From: Streptosporangium canum
Lineage (GTDB): Bacteria; Actinomycetota; Actinomycetes; Streptosporangiales; Streptosporangiaceae
Direction: 5' to 3'
NCBI RefSeq assembly: GCF_900113865.1
Contig: NZ_FOQY01000040.1
Location: 1 to 64,000, forward strand
Length of the DNA stretch: 64,000 nucleotides
In this document: positions 51,347-59,876 of the stretch, one piece after another
Numbering within the stretch: position 1 is the first letter of the stretch
How the letters are laid out: every line of letters begins with the position of its first letter
Program-made: the position numbers and the translations under genes
Notes under the pieces: generated by a model
The model's input: only the letters and a program-made list of their open reading frames with translations
Databases searched by the model: none
Told to the model about the DNA's origin: nothing

Positions 51347-51535
51347 AGATACCTCCGTGACATTTTATGGATCATCATGAAGATTGTCTCCTGTGTCGTA
51401 GGTGTGACACAACGCCCGAATATGGATACCGGATTGGCTTTGGTGAAGCGAGGGGAAGCGACGTTAAGATGCGCTGTTGAGATGATCCACATCAAGGGTG
51501 GATTCGCGTCCTGTGCGGCATCCAGGGAGTCCGAC
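51347..51535. promoter_or_regulatory. Shared promoter region between peptide gene and second regulator, with palindrome
   Basis: AT-richer than the flanks. The inverted repeat TGTGTC-N8-GACACA lies at 51392-51411. A minus-strand TAAAAT (revcomp at 51363-51368) with GAGACA 18 bp upstream is a candidate promoter for the peptide gene, next to the palindrome. The regulator at 51536 starts with GTG after GGGAG. Confidence 0.5.
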
Positions 51536-52864
51536 GTGAGCAGCACGAACGTAGGCGGGCGTCTGCAGGCGCTGCGCAAGCAGCGCGGCATGACGATAGC
51601 GCAGGTCGCGGAGCCGGGACTGCGCGAAGAAGACGTGGCGGCGATCGAGGACGGCATGCGGGATGCGAGCGCCCCGGAGATAAGGATCCTGGCCGACCGG
51701 CTGGGCTGCTCTCCCGCGGAGCTGGGACACGGCATCACCGACCGGTACGTGGCGGCCCTGCACGCCCGGGTGGCCCAGGCGGAGACGGCTCTGCGCCAGG
51801 GCCGGGTCGAGGAGGCCGGGCAGGAGCTGGCACGGCTGATCGCCGAACCGGCGCTCCGCCATCTGCCCGACCTGTGCCGGCGTGTCGGCTACGGCTACGC
51901 CCTGGCGCTGGAGGCCGCCGGCAACCGGCCGGCCGCGATCGAACAGCTGACGGTCGCGCTGGACGAGGCGTGCTCCGACCACGCGGAGACGACGGCCGCG
52001 CTGGCGGGTGTGGAGGCGCAGCTCCGCGAGCAGCGCATCTCGATCGCCCTGGCCCTGTGCCGGTGCCACCGGGAGGTGGGCGACCTGCCGTCCGCCGTGC
52101 GGGTCGGTGAGGAGGCGCTGGAACGTGAGGTGCCCTCGGGGTGGACCGACCGGCTGGTGGAGCTGGCCTCGACCCTGCTGGGAGCCTATGTCGAGCGCGG
52201 CGATCGGGAGCGGATGGCGCAGTTCGCCACCGATCTGCTGGAAGAGGCCGACCGGATCGGATCGCCCCGCGCGATCGCGGCGGCCTCGTGGAACAGCGCG
52301 GTGGTGGCCCGCATTCTCGACGACCCGCTGGAGGCGGACCTGCTGAGCAACCGCGCCCTGCGACTCCAGGCGGAGCTGGACGACGGGCTGGCGATGGGCC
52401 GGCTGCGGATGTGCATGGCCCAGTACGCCCTGCGGCATGGGCCGCAGGACGTCGAGCGGATCGGGCAGATGCTGACCGACGCCCATGCCGAGCTGGTGGC
52501 GGCCTCGGCGCACCCGGGCGACATCGTCTCGTGCCGGCTCGCGATGGCACGCCTCGACCTGCTGCGCGAGGAGCCGCAGGTGGCCCTGGAACGTACGTTG
52601 TCGGCGGTGGAGCAGGCGGCGGGCATGGTGGGGCCGGTGGCGGTGGAGGCGCACGAGCTGCTGGCCGAGGTCTACCGGGCCCTGGGGCGGCTGGAGAAGG
52701 CGGCGCTCGCCCAGACCGGGGCGGCGCAGGCGCTGGAGAGGATGACGGCGCTGCGGCCGGCATCGGCGGCGTGGATGGTCGTCGCCGATCTCCACGGTGA
52801 CGCGGGCCGGCCCGAGCAGGGACGCGCGGCGCTGGAGCAGGCGCTGATGTGCGCGGCGCTGTAG
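51536..52864 (+). CDS. Second XRE family regulator with TPR-like C-terminal domain
   Basis: 442 residues from GTG 51536 (GGGAG 7 nt upstream). It is paralogous to the protein at 49784-51079: similar N-terminal helix-turn-helix (GGRLQALRKQRGMTIAQVAE, then LADRLGCSPAELGHGI) and the same helical C-terminal half (ELASTLLGAYVERGDRERMA), ending in EQALMCAAL, which matches RALTCMGL in the paralog. The second recognition helix is more diverged (LREEDVAAIEDGMRDAS), so the DNA site may differ. The duplication around a secreted-peptide gene suggests cognate sensors. The effector is not known. Confidence 0.83.
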   Translation: MSSTNVGGRLQALRKQRGMTIAQVAEPGLREEDVAAIEDGMRDASAPEIRILADRLGCSPAELGHGITDRYVAALHARVAQAETALRQGRVEEAGQELARLIAEPALRHLPDLCRRVGYGYALALEAAGNRPAAIEQLTVALDEACSDHAETTAALAGVEAQLREQRISIALALCRCHREVGDLPSAVRVGEEALEREVPSGWTDRLVELASTLLGAYVERGDRERMAQFATDLLEEADRIGSPRAIAAASWNSAVVARILDDPLEADLLSNRALRLQAELDDGLAMGRLRMCMAQYALRHGPQDVERIGQMLTDAHAELVAASAHPGDIVSCRLAMARLDLLREEPQVALERTLSAVEQAAGMVGPVAVEAHELLAEVYRALGRLEKAALAQTGAAQALERMTALRPASAAWMVVADLHGDAGRPEQGRAALEQALMCAAL

Positions 52865-53051
52865 GAGCCGGCGATGCGCCGACGCGCGCGGAGCCGTAGG
52901 GGCCTCGTGGCGGGAGGCCGGGCGCCGGGGCGGGAAGTACGGCTAGCCCCGTTTCCCGCACGTGCCGCATCGTTGCGGGTCAGAAGCTATATCTGGTCCA
53001 GTGCAGGGGTAATCGCCCCAGGTCGATGAGGGTCACGTGCGGAATACAGGG

Positions 53052-54116
53052 CTAGCGGGCCGTGCAGGACACCGCGGGCGCGGGGGAGCCGTTCCCGGCG
53101 GCGACGAACCCGAAGGCCGTCGTCGCGCCGGGAGCCAGGGAGCCGTTCCACGCGGCGTTCCCGGCGGTCACGGCGGATCCCGTCTGGGTGACCGTCGCGT
53201 TCCACGACTGGCTGATCGGCCGGTCGGCGAAGTCCCAGCTCGTGGTCCATCCGGTGCGCGGGGCGGTCCCGGTGTTCGTGACGGTCACCTCGCCCTGGAA
53301 GCCGCCCGGCCACTGGTTGACGGTCCGGTAGGTGGCCGCGCAGGCACCGGCCGGGGGAGTCACGGTCGGGGTCGGTGAGACGGTCGGGGTCGGGGAGGTG
53401 GTCGGAGCCGTGCCGAGCAGGGCCGTCAGGGCGGGGAACCAGCGGCCGGCCATCTTCTGGTCGCCCGCCGCGTTGGGGTGCACGCCGTCGTAGGTGTCGG
53501 CCGCGGTGCTGAAGCCCGTCCACTGGTCGACCACGACGATGGGCGAGCGGGCGGTGGTCTTGGCCGCCGCCCAGTCGGGGATCGCGGCGTTGAGCGCGGA
53601 CACCCGCTGCCCGCACTCGCCGCAGGTGCTGGGGTTCATCGGGATGATCTGGGCGACCAGGAGTTTCATGTCGGGGTTGTCGGCCCGCATCTGGTCCACC
53701 AGCTTGCCGTAGGCGGCCAGGATGGTCGCGGTGGGGCGGTTGCTCCAGACGTCGTTGGTGCCGAAGTGCATCATCACGATGTCGGGCCGGGTCGCCGAGA
53801 GCCATCCGGGGAGCTGGTTCTGGTCGGCCACGTCGGTGACCAGCGCTCCGCCGTGGCCCTCGTTGTCCCCGTCGTGGGCGATCCCGCAGCCTTGCGGGGG
53901 CAGCGTCCCGACGAAGTCGATGTCGGTGTGGCCGGCCTCGCGAAGCCGCTCCCACAGCAGGGCCCGCCAGCAGCCGGGCGAGCCGGTGATCGAGTCGCCG
54001 AGCGCCATGATCCTGACGGCCGCCGCCTGCGCCGGCACCGCCGTACTCACCAGAAGGAATCCGAGGGTCACGGCCACAGCCGCCAGAACCGCCAGAACCG
54101 AACCGCTTCCGCGCAT
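53052..54116 (-). CDS. Secreted SGNH/GDSL hydrolase with C-terminal CBM2
   Basis: 354 residues. The signal peptide (MRGSGSVLAVLAAVAVTLGF, cleavage after AQA near residue 31) directs export. The catalytic domain has the SGNH blocks: ALGDSITGS (Ser42), GGALVTDVADQNQLPGW (Gly block), HFGTNDVWS (Asn121) and DGVHPNAAG (Asp210, His213). A Thr/Pro linker (about 240-258) joins a carbohydrate-binding module 2 (residues 260-354: CAATYRTVNQWPGGFQGEVT, then the Trp residues GWTTSWDF and AAWNGSL) that binds cellulose or chitin. Likely an acetyl xylan or similar polysaccharide esterase acting outside. AGGAG precedes the ATG. Confidence 0.9.
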   Translation of the reverse strand: MRGSGSVLAVLAAVAVTLGFLLVSTAVPAQAAAVRIMALGDSITGSPGCWRALLWERLREAGHTDIDFVGTLPPQGCGIAHDGDNEGHGGALVTDVADQNQLPGWLSATRPDIVMMHFGTNDVWSNRPTATILAAYGKLVDQMRADNPDMKLLVAQIIPMNPSTCGECGQRVSALNAAIPDWAAAKTTARSPIVVVDQWTGFSTAADTYDGVHPNAAGDQKMAGRWFPALTALLGTAPTTSPTPTVSPTPTVTPPAGACAATYRTVNQWPGGFQGEVTVTNTGTAPRTGWTTSWDFADRPISQSWNATVTQTGSAVTAGNAAWNGSLAPGATTAFGFVAAGNGSPAPAVSCTAR

Positions 54117-54423
54117 CGCTCACTCCTGCCGTCGTCCCGGCCGATGCTAGGCGTGCTTTTCCCGGAACGGAAAGCGGCCGGATCACGGAAGGCCCGCTGA
54201 CCTGTGAGGACGGTGCCGGCCGGCGTGTAACTTTCAGCCGCCCGCCGGGTTGGCCCGGACGGCGGAGGCGGCCGGGCCGTGCGTGATCGACGCGGATGCC
54301 GAGACCGCGGGCGGACGTGGTGCGTGCGGCGTCGCGCGGCGATTGGAGAACAGCACAACGGATCGGGCCCGGTTCGTCATGGAGACCGAAGAAGCGGTGA
54401 CGAACGCGGCCTAACGTTCGGAC
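54117..54423. promoter_or_regulatory. Intergenic region between GDSL gene and S9 peptidase gene
   Basis: About 300 bp with no gene. A hairpin GCTTTTCC/GGAAAGC (about 54154-54174) may be an operator or terminator. TAACGT (54412-54417) ends 6 nt before the peptidase ATG at 54424, consistent with a leaderless promoter for that gene. GTTCGTC/GACGAAC (54372-54405) forms an inverted repeat. Confidence 0.4.
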
Positions 54424-56352
54424 ATGCCCCGCCTCTCCCTCAGCGACCTCTACCGCATCGCGGTACCGGAAGATCCCCGGCTGCGTCCCGGCGGAAGCAG
54501 CGTCGCCTACGTGGTCGTGACCGCCGACCGGGAATCCGACGACAACCGTTCCGAGATCTGGCTCGCGGCACCCGGCGCCGAGCCGCGGCCTCTGACGGGC
54601 GGCCCGCGCGACTCCTCCCCGCGCTGGTCGCCCGACGGGCACTCGCTGGCCTTCCTCCGTCCCGTGGACGGGAAACCGCAGATCCATCTGCTGCCGATGG
54701 ACGGCGGCGAGCCTCGCGTCCTCACCGCCGCGCCGCTGGGCGCGGGCGCGGCGGTCTGGTCTCCCGACGGCACCGGGATCGCCTACGGCGCGCCGCACGG
54801 CGACCCCGACCCGCACGCCCCGGTCGTGGCCGACCGCCTGGAGTACAAGGCGGACGGCGCGGGCCTGCTGCGGGGTCTGACCACGCACCTGTCCGTGGTG
54901 GACGTGGCGACGGGACAGACCCGGCAGCTCACCTCGGGAGACTTCCACGCGGGCGAGCCGTCCTGGTCGCCGGACGGACGGAAGCTGGCCTTCGCCGCGA
55001 GCATGGAGCCCGACCGCGATCTGGCCGTCACGGGTGCGGTCTACTCGGTCGACGCCTCGGGCGGCGAGCCCGAGCGGCTCACCGGCGCCGGCGTGATCTG
55101 CACGGGTGCCTGGTGGCTGGGCGGGCGGCTGCTGGTGGCGGGATACGCCGGCGACCCCGTCGGGCACACCCGCCTGTTCAGCCTCGGGACGGACGGGCTC
55201 GTGGAGGTCGAGACCGGGCTCGACCGCAACGTCATGGTGGGCGCGCCCGGCTATCCCGGTGCGGCGCCCCAGCTCGCGGGGGACGACCTGATCTTCTGCG
55301 CCCGGGACAGAGGACTCACCCACCTGTACCGCGCGCCCGGCGAGAAGATCGTCGGCGGGGATCAGGTGGTCTCCGGCGTCAGCGCCGCCGAGGGCGGGAT
55401 CGCCTACGTCGCCGCCACGCCGTACAGCGCGGGCGAGGTCTACCTCGCGGAGTGGCCCGCGGGCCGGACCGGCGTCCCACCGGGCGGCGGCCCGGCTGTC
55501 TCCGGTGCGACGGCGCCGGGCGTGACCAGGCTCACCGCCTACGCGCTCCCCGACGTCGAGCTGTTCACCCCGCGCAGCCGTACCTTCACCGCCCCCGACG
55601 GGACAGCGGTCGAGGGGTTCGTGCTGCGGGACGAGAGGCTCACCGAGCCCGGACCGCTCCTGCTGGACGTGCACGGCGGCCCGCACAACGCGTGGGCGCC
55701 GGTCTTCGACGGCGTGCACCTCTACCACCAGGTGCTCGCGGCCCGGGGCTGGACCGTGCTCACCGTCAACCCGCGCGGCAGCGACGGCTACGGTGAGGCG
55801 TTCTACACCGCCGCCCTCGGCGCCTGGGGGATCGCCGACACCGGCGACTTCCTGAGCCCGATCGACGAGCTGGTCGCCGAGGGCCTCGCCGATCCCGACC
55901 GGCTCGCGGTGACCGGTTACAGCTACGGCGGCTACATCTCCTGCTGGCTGCCGACCCGGACCGGCCGCTTCAAGGCGGCCGTCCCCGGCGGGTGCGTCAG
56001 CGACCTGGTCAGCATGGCCGGCACCTCCGACATGGGATATTTCCTGAAGATGTATGAGTGCGGCGGCGACCTGGCGAGCCAGTCCCCGATGACCCATGTC
56101 GCCCGGGTGACCACGCCCACCCTCATCCTGCACGGCGAGAACGACGATCGGTGCCCGGTCGGTCAGGCCGAGCAGTGGTTCGCGGCCCTGCGGGAGCGGG
56201 GCGTGCCGGTCCGGCTGGTCCGCTATCCCGGCGGCTCCCACCTGTTCATCCTCAACGGCCGCCCGTCCCATCGGGTGGACTACAACGAAAGGATCGTCGC
56301 GTGGCTGGAGCAATGGATCTCGGTCGCTGGCACGACCGTCTCGCAGGACTGA
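54424..56352 (+). CDS. S9 family prolyl oligopeptidase-like peptidase
   Basis: 642 residues. The N-terminal beta-propeller (repeated DPRLRPGGSSVAYV, SPRWSPDGHSLAFL, AAVWSPDGTGIAYG, PSWSPDGRKLAFA) is followed by an alpha/beta-hydrolase domain. The catalytic triad is complete: GYSYGGYIS (Ser500), HGENDDRCPV (Asp573/574) and GGSHLF (His606). LLLDVHGGPHNAW is the usual oxyanion strand. No signal peptide: it acts in the cytoplasm on short peptides, probably acylaminoacyl- or dipeptidyl-peptidase type. Likely leaderless. Its end overlaps the next hydrolase by about 50 nt, which marks it as the first gene of the peptide operon. Confidence 0.92.
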   Translation: MPRLSLSDLYRIAVPEDPRLRPGGSSVAYVVVTADRESDDNRSEIWLAAPGAEPRPLTGGPRDSSPRWSPDGHSLAFLRPVDGKPQIHLLPMDGGEPRVLTAAPLGAGAAVWSPDGTGIAYGAPHGDPDPHAPVVADRLEYKADGAGLLRGLTTHLSVVDVATGQTRQLTSGDFHAGEPSWSPDGRKLAFAASMEPDRDLAVTGAVYSVDASGGEPERLTGAGVICTGAWWLGGRLLVAGYAGDPVGHTRLFSLGTDGLVEVETGLDRNVMVGAPGYPGAAPQLAGDDLIFCARDRGLTHLYRAPGEKIVGGDQVVSGVSAAEGGIAYVAATPYSAGEVYLAEWPAGRTGVPPGGGPAVSGATAPGVTRLTAYALPDVELFTPRSRTFTAPDGTAVEGFVLRDERLTEPGPLLLDVHGGPHNAWAPVFDGVHLYHQVLAARGWTVLTVNPRGSDGYGEAFYTAALGAWGIADTGDFLSPIDELVAEGLADPDRLAVTGYSYGGYISCWLPTRTGRFKAAVPGGCVSDLVSMAGTSDMGYFLKMYECGGDLASQSPMTHVARVTTPTLILHGENDDRCPVGQAEQWFAALRERGVPVRLVRYPGGSHLFILNGRPSHRVDYNERIVAWLEQWISVAGTTVSQD

Positions 56353-57626
56353 TCGCCGAGTACGAGGTTCCCGGCGCGAACCTGGCCTTCCTGCACGAGG
56401 GGGAGGTCCACGAGTTCGCCGCGGGCGTGCTCAACATGGACACCGGGGTGGAGGTGACCACCGACTCGCTCTTCCAGATCGGCTCGGTCAGCAAGGTGTG
56501 GACCGCCACCCAGATCATGCTTCTCGTCGAGCGGGGCGCGCTGACGCTCGAGACCCCGGTCGTCCAGGTCCTGCCGGAGTTCCGGGTCGCCGACCCGGAG
56601 GTGACCAAGACCGTCACGATCAGGCACCTGCTCTCCCACACCTCCGGCATCGACGGCGACTTCTTCCTCGACACCGGCCGCGGTGACGACTGCATCGAGA
56701 AATACGTCGAGGCCTGCGCGGACCTCGCGCAGAACCACCCCCTCGGCGTCACCCAGTCGTACTGCAACGCGGGATTCACCATCGCCGGGCGCGTCGTCGA
56801 GCGCCTCACCGGCAAGGTGTGGGACGCCGCGCTGCGCGAGCAGATCATCGAGCCGCTCGGCCTGACCCACACCCACACCCTGCCGGAGGACGTCCTGCGC
56901 TTCCGCGGGGCCATGGGCCACCTGGACGGAGCGCCCGCCCCCGTCTGGGGCCTGATGCGCTCCTGCGGCCCGGCCGGGCTGATCTGCGCCCGTCCCGCCG
57001 ACGTCGTCGCCTTCGCCCGAGCGCACCTGGGCACCGGGCTGCTCGCCGACCCGCGGGCGATGTGGGAGCCGCAGGTGGACATCCCCAACCCGTACACCCT
57101 CGGCAAGCAGTGGGGCCTGGGCTGGATCCTGGACGAGTGGCAGGGGCGCCGGGTCATCTCCCACGGCGGCAACACCATCGGCCAGGCGGCCATGCTCTGG
57201 GCGGTCCCCGACACCGAGACGGTGGTGTGCGTGCTGGCCAACGGCGGCCACACCGCCGCGTTCCAGCACGCCCTGGCCACCGAGCTCTTCGACGAGCTGC
57301 TCGTCCTGGCCGTGCCGCCGGTGCTGGGGCCGCCGGCCGAGCCGTTCGAGACCGACGTCGAGCGGTACGCCGGGGTGTACGAGCGGGCGGGCAGCCGGAT
57401 GACGCTGACGGTCCGCGACGGCAGGCTCTCGCTGTACGGCGAGGCCACCGGCGCCCTCGCCGGGGTGCAGCCGCCCATGGAGTTCGACCTCGTCCCGGTG
57501 GACGACGTCACCTTCGTCGGCCGCCCGGAAGGGGAGCCGCAGTGGTTGTCGGCCGTTTTCTACGAGCTCGCCGACGGCTCGCCGTACGTCCACCTCGGCG
57601 TGCGCGCCACGCCCAAGATCGCTTGA
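56301..57626 (+). CDS. Serine hydrolase, beta-lactamase/PBP family (class C type)
   Basis: 441 residues from GTG 56301 (AAAGGA upstream); ATG 56313 is the alternative. Penicillin-recognising motifs: SVSK (Ser62), YCN (Tyr154) and SHGGN (His288), in the order and spacing of the class C/esterase EstB/DD-peptidase group. The C-terminal part (residues about 345-440) is a lipocalin-like domain. No signal peptide, so it is probably cytoplasmic. Families with this pattern include beta-lactamases, D-aminopeptidases and esterases. In this operon, with peptide transporters and an S9 peptidase, a D-amino-acid peptidase or amidase role is more plausible than resistance (inference). Confidence 0.88.
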   Translation: MAGAMDLGRWHDRLAGLIAEYEVPGANLAFLHEGEVHEFAAGVLNMDTGVEVTTDSLFQIGSVSKVWTATQIMLLVERGALTLETPVVQVLPEFRVADPEVTKTVTIRHLLSHTSGIDGDFFLDTGRGDDCIEKYVEACADLAQNHPLGVTQSYCNAGFTIAGRVVERLTGKVWDAALREQIIEPLGLTHTHTLPEDVLRFRGAMGHLDGAPAPVWGLMRSCGPAGLICARPADVVAFARAHLGTGLLADPRAMWEPQVDIPNPYTLGKQWGLGWILDEWQGRRVISHGGNTIGQAAMLWAVPDTETVVCVLANGGHTAAFQHALATELFDELLVLAVPPVLGPPAEPFETDVERYAGVYERAGSRMTLTVRDGRLSLYGEATGALAGVQPPMEFDLVPVDDVTFVGRPEGEPQWLSAVFYELADGSPYVHLGVRATPKIA

Positions 57627-57635
57627 GGAGCCGGC

Positions 57636-58976
57636 GTGCTTGAGAACCTGCAGGAGCGTTTCGACGAGGCGGCACGGCGGCACGGCGTGCCCGGCGCCGC
57701 GCTCGCCGTCTGGACGGGCGGCCGGCTCGTCGAGGTCGCCACCGGCGTGGTGAACAGGAACACCGGCGTGGAGACCACGACCGACAGCGTCTTCCAGGTC
57801 GGCTCCACCACCAAGGTCTGGACCGCCGCCCTCGTGATGCAGCTCGTCGACGAGGGGCTGGTCGAGCTGGACCGCCCGGTCGGCGCCTACCTGCCGGGGT
57901 TCGCCGTCGCCGACGGCGCGGAGAAGGTCATCACGGTCAGGCACCTGCTCACCCACACCGGCGGCTTCGACGGCGACCTGTTCGAGGACACCGGGCGCGG
58001 CGACGACTGCCTGGACAAGTATGTGGACTTCCTGCACGACGCGGGCCACGTGCACGCCCCCGGCGCCATGTTCTCCTACTGCAACGCCGGGTACTGCGTG
58101 CTCGGCGCCCTGGTCGCGCGGGTGCGTGGCACCACGTGGGAGCGGGTGATGCGCGAGCGCCTGCTGGATCCGCTCGGTGCCACGCACTCGGCGCTCTTTC
58201 CCGAGGAGGCCATCCTGTTCCGGGCGGCGGCCGGTCACGTCGGCCCCGAGGGCGTCGTCCACCACAGGTGGGACATGCCGCGCTCCAACGCCCCCGCTGG
58301 CTCGACCATGTGCCTGGCCCCGCGCGAGCTGGTCCGCTTCGGCCGGATGTTCGTCGCCGGAGGTCTCGCGGAGGACGGCACCCGGCTGCTGTCGGAGGAG
58401 TCGGTCGCGGCCATGCGGACCGGGCAGGTCGACGTGCCCGGGATCTCCGGGCTGCTGGCCGACCGTTGGGGTCTGGGCTTCGAGCTGTTCGACTGGGGCG
58501 GCGAGGTCTACGGTCACGACGGCGGCACGATCGGGCAGAGCACGTTCTGGCGGGTCGTGCCGGGAGCGGACTTCGCGATCGCGATGAGCGCCAACGGCGG
58601 GGGCTTCCTCGGCCTGCTCGTCGACGTGGTGCTGCCGGTGATACGCGAGGCCACCGGGCTCGCGGTCCCGGAGTTCCCGGTCCCGGCCGCGAGGCCGGGG
58701 GTCGTGGACCCCACGCCGTACACCGGCAGGTACGAGGGGCCGATGATCGCCTACGAGGTGGCCGAGGCGGACGGCGGCCTGGACGTCACCCTGATCCCCG
58801 GCGAGTTCATGGTCAGGGCGGGCACCCCGCGCACCACCACCCGCTTCGTCCACCACTCCGGCCACTCCTTCGTCGCGGCGGAGCCGCGGGACGGCGGGCA
58901 CGAGACGATCACCTTCGTGGTGGAGGACGGCCGTGCCGCCTACCTCCACAACGGGCGGGCGCTGCCCCGTGCGTGA
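57636..58976 (+). CDS. Serine hydrolase, beta-lactamase/PBP family (paralog)
   Basis: 446 residues, GTG start with TTGAGGAG just upstream. It is a paralog of the preceding protein: same motif set STTK (Ser57), YCN (Tyr148) and HDG (His294; the third motif is shifted from HGG). The N-terminus (LENLQERFDEAARRHGVPGAALAVW) and the SFQVGSTTKVW region match. A C-terminal beta-domain follows. It ends 8 nt past the start of the class A-like gene. Probably cytoplasmic and acting on peptides or amides; substrate unknown. The repeated duplication implies that several related substrates are processed. Confidence 0.88.
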   Translation: MLENLQERFDEAARRHGVPGAALAVWTGGRLVEVATGVVNRNTGVETTTDSVFQVGSTTKVWTAALVMQLVDEGLVELDRPVGAYLPGFAVADGAEKVITVRHLLTHTGGFDGDLFEDTGRGDDCLDKYVDFLHDAGHVHAPGAMFSYCNAGYCVLGALVARVRGTTWERVMRERLLDPLGATHSALFPEEAILFRAAAGHVGPEGVVHHRWDMPRSNAPAGSTMCLAPRELVRFGRMFVAGGLAEDGTRLLSEESVAAMRTGQVDVPGISGLLADRWGLGFELFDWGGEVYGHDGGTIGQSTFWRVVPGADFAIAMSANGGGFLGLLVDVVLPVIREATGLAVPEFPVPAARPGVVDPTPYTGRYEGPMIAYEVAEADGGLDVTLIPGEFMVRAGTPRTTTRFVHHSGHSFVAAEPRDGGHETITFVVEDGRAAYLHNGRALPRA

Positions 58977-59847
58977 GGCGCTGCGTGAGGCGTTCGGCGA
59001 CGCGGACGTGGAGGGCTTCATCCACGTCCGCGACGTCGACGGCGGCGCCGAGATCGGTCTCGGCGCCGACGAGCCGGTCGTGCTCGCCTCGGTGTTCAAG
59101 GTCCCGATCGTCCTGGAGTACGCCAGGCAGGCCGCGGCCGGGACCCTGGAGCGCACCGAGCGGCTGACCGTCACCGCCGCCGACAAGGACGGCGGCATCG
59201 GCACCTCCGGCTGCGCCGACGACGTCTCGCTCACCCTGCGCGACCTGGCCCACTTCATGATGACCATGAGCGACAACGCGGCCACCGACGTGCTGCTGCG
59301 CCGGGTCGGGCTCGGCAACCTGCACGCCACGCTGCGCGAGCTCGGGCTGGAGCGCACCCGCCTGATCGGCGGCTGCGCCGAGCTGCTCGGGAGCGTCGCG
59401 GTCGAGCTGGGCCTCTCCGGCGGGCAGGGCGTCTCCGACGAGGAGGCGCTCGCCGGGGTGAGCGAGGACCGGATCCGGGCGCTGTCGGTCATGGATCCGG
59501 AACGGACCACCTCGGGCACGCCCCGCGAGATCACGACCCTGCTGAGCAAGATCTGGCGGGACGAGGCCGGCCCCCCGGAGGCCTGCGCGGAGGTACGGAG
59601 GATCATGGGCAGCCAGATCTGGCCGCACCGGCTCTCCTCCGGGTTCGGCGACGAGGTGAAGGTCTCCGGCAAGACCGGCACGCTCTGGGGCGTCCGCAAC
59701 GAGGCGGGTGTCGTGGAGTATCCGGACGGGAGGCGCTACGCCGTCGCGGTCTTCCTGCGGACCGGCTCGCTCGGTCTCCGGTTGCCCAAGGCCGACAGGG
59801 TGATCGGCCATGCGGCCCGTGTGGCCATTGATCACCTAAGAGAATAA
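58969..59847 (+). CDS. Class A beta-lactamase-like serine hydrolase without signal peptide
   Basis: 292 residues from GTG 58969, overlapping the preceding stop by 8 nt. The class A motif set is complete: SVFK (Ser41), SDN (Ser101) and KTG (Lys235), with VKVSGKTGTLWGV around the third. The omega-loop Glu166 equivalent is not evident. No signal peptide or lipobox is present, unlike secreted beta-lactamases. A cytoplasmic class A fold in a peptide operon suggests a peptidase or amidase, not antibiotic resistance (inference). It is translated with the flanking genes. Confidence 0.85.
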   Translation: MREALREAFGDADVEGFIHVRDVDGGAEIGLGADEPVVLASVFKVPIVLEYARQAAAGTLERTERLTVTAADKDGGIGTSGCADDVSLTLRDLAHFMMTMSDNAATDVLLRRVGLGNLHATLRELGLERTRLIGGCAELLGSVAVELGLSGGQGVSDEEALAGVSEDRIRALSVMDPERTTSGTPREITTLLSKIWRDEAGPPEACAEVRRIMGSQIWPHRLSSGFGDEVKVSGKTGTLWGVRNEAGVVEYPDGRRYAVAVFLRTGSLGLRLPKADRVIGHAARVAIDHLRE

Positions 59848-59876
59848 TGTCGCTCTATGTCCGTTATCGTGAACGG

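Noticed and set aside
52987-59699. Very long minus-strand frames (over 1100 codons each) opposite the S9 peptidase and hydrolase genes
   Set aside because: They contain no domain motifs and are antisense shadows of genes whose catalytic motifs are intact on the plus strand.
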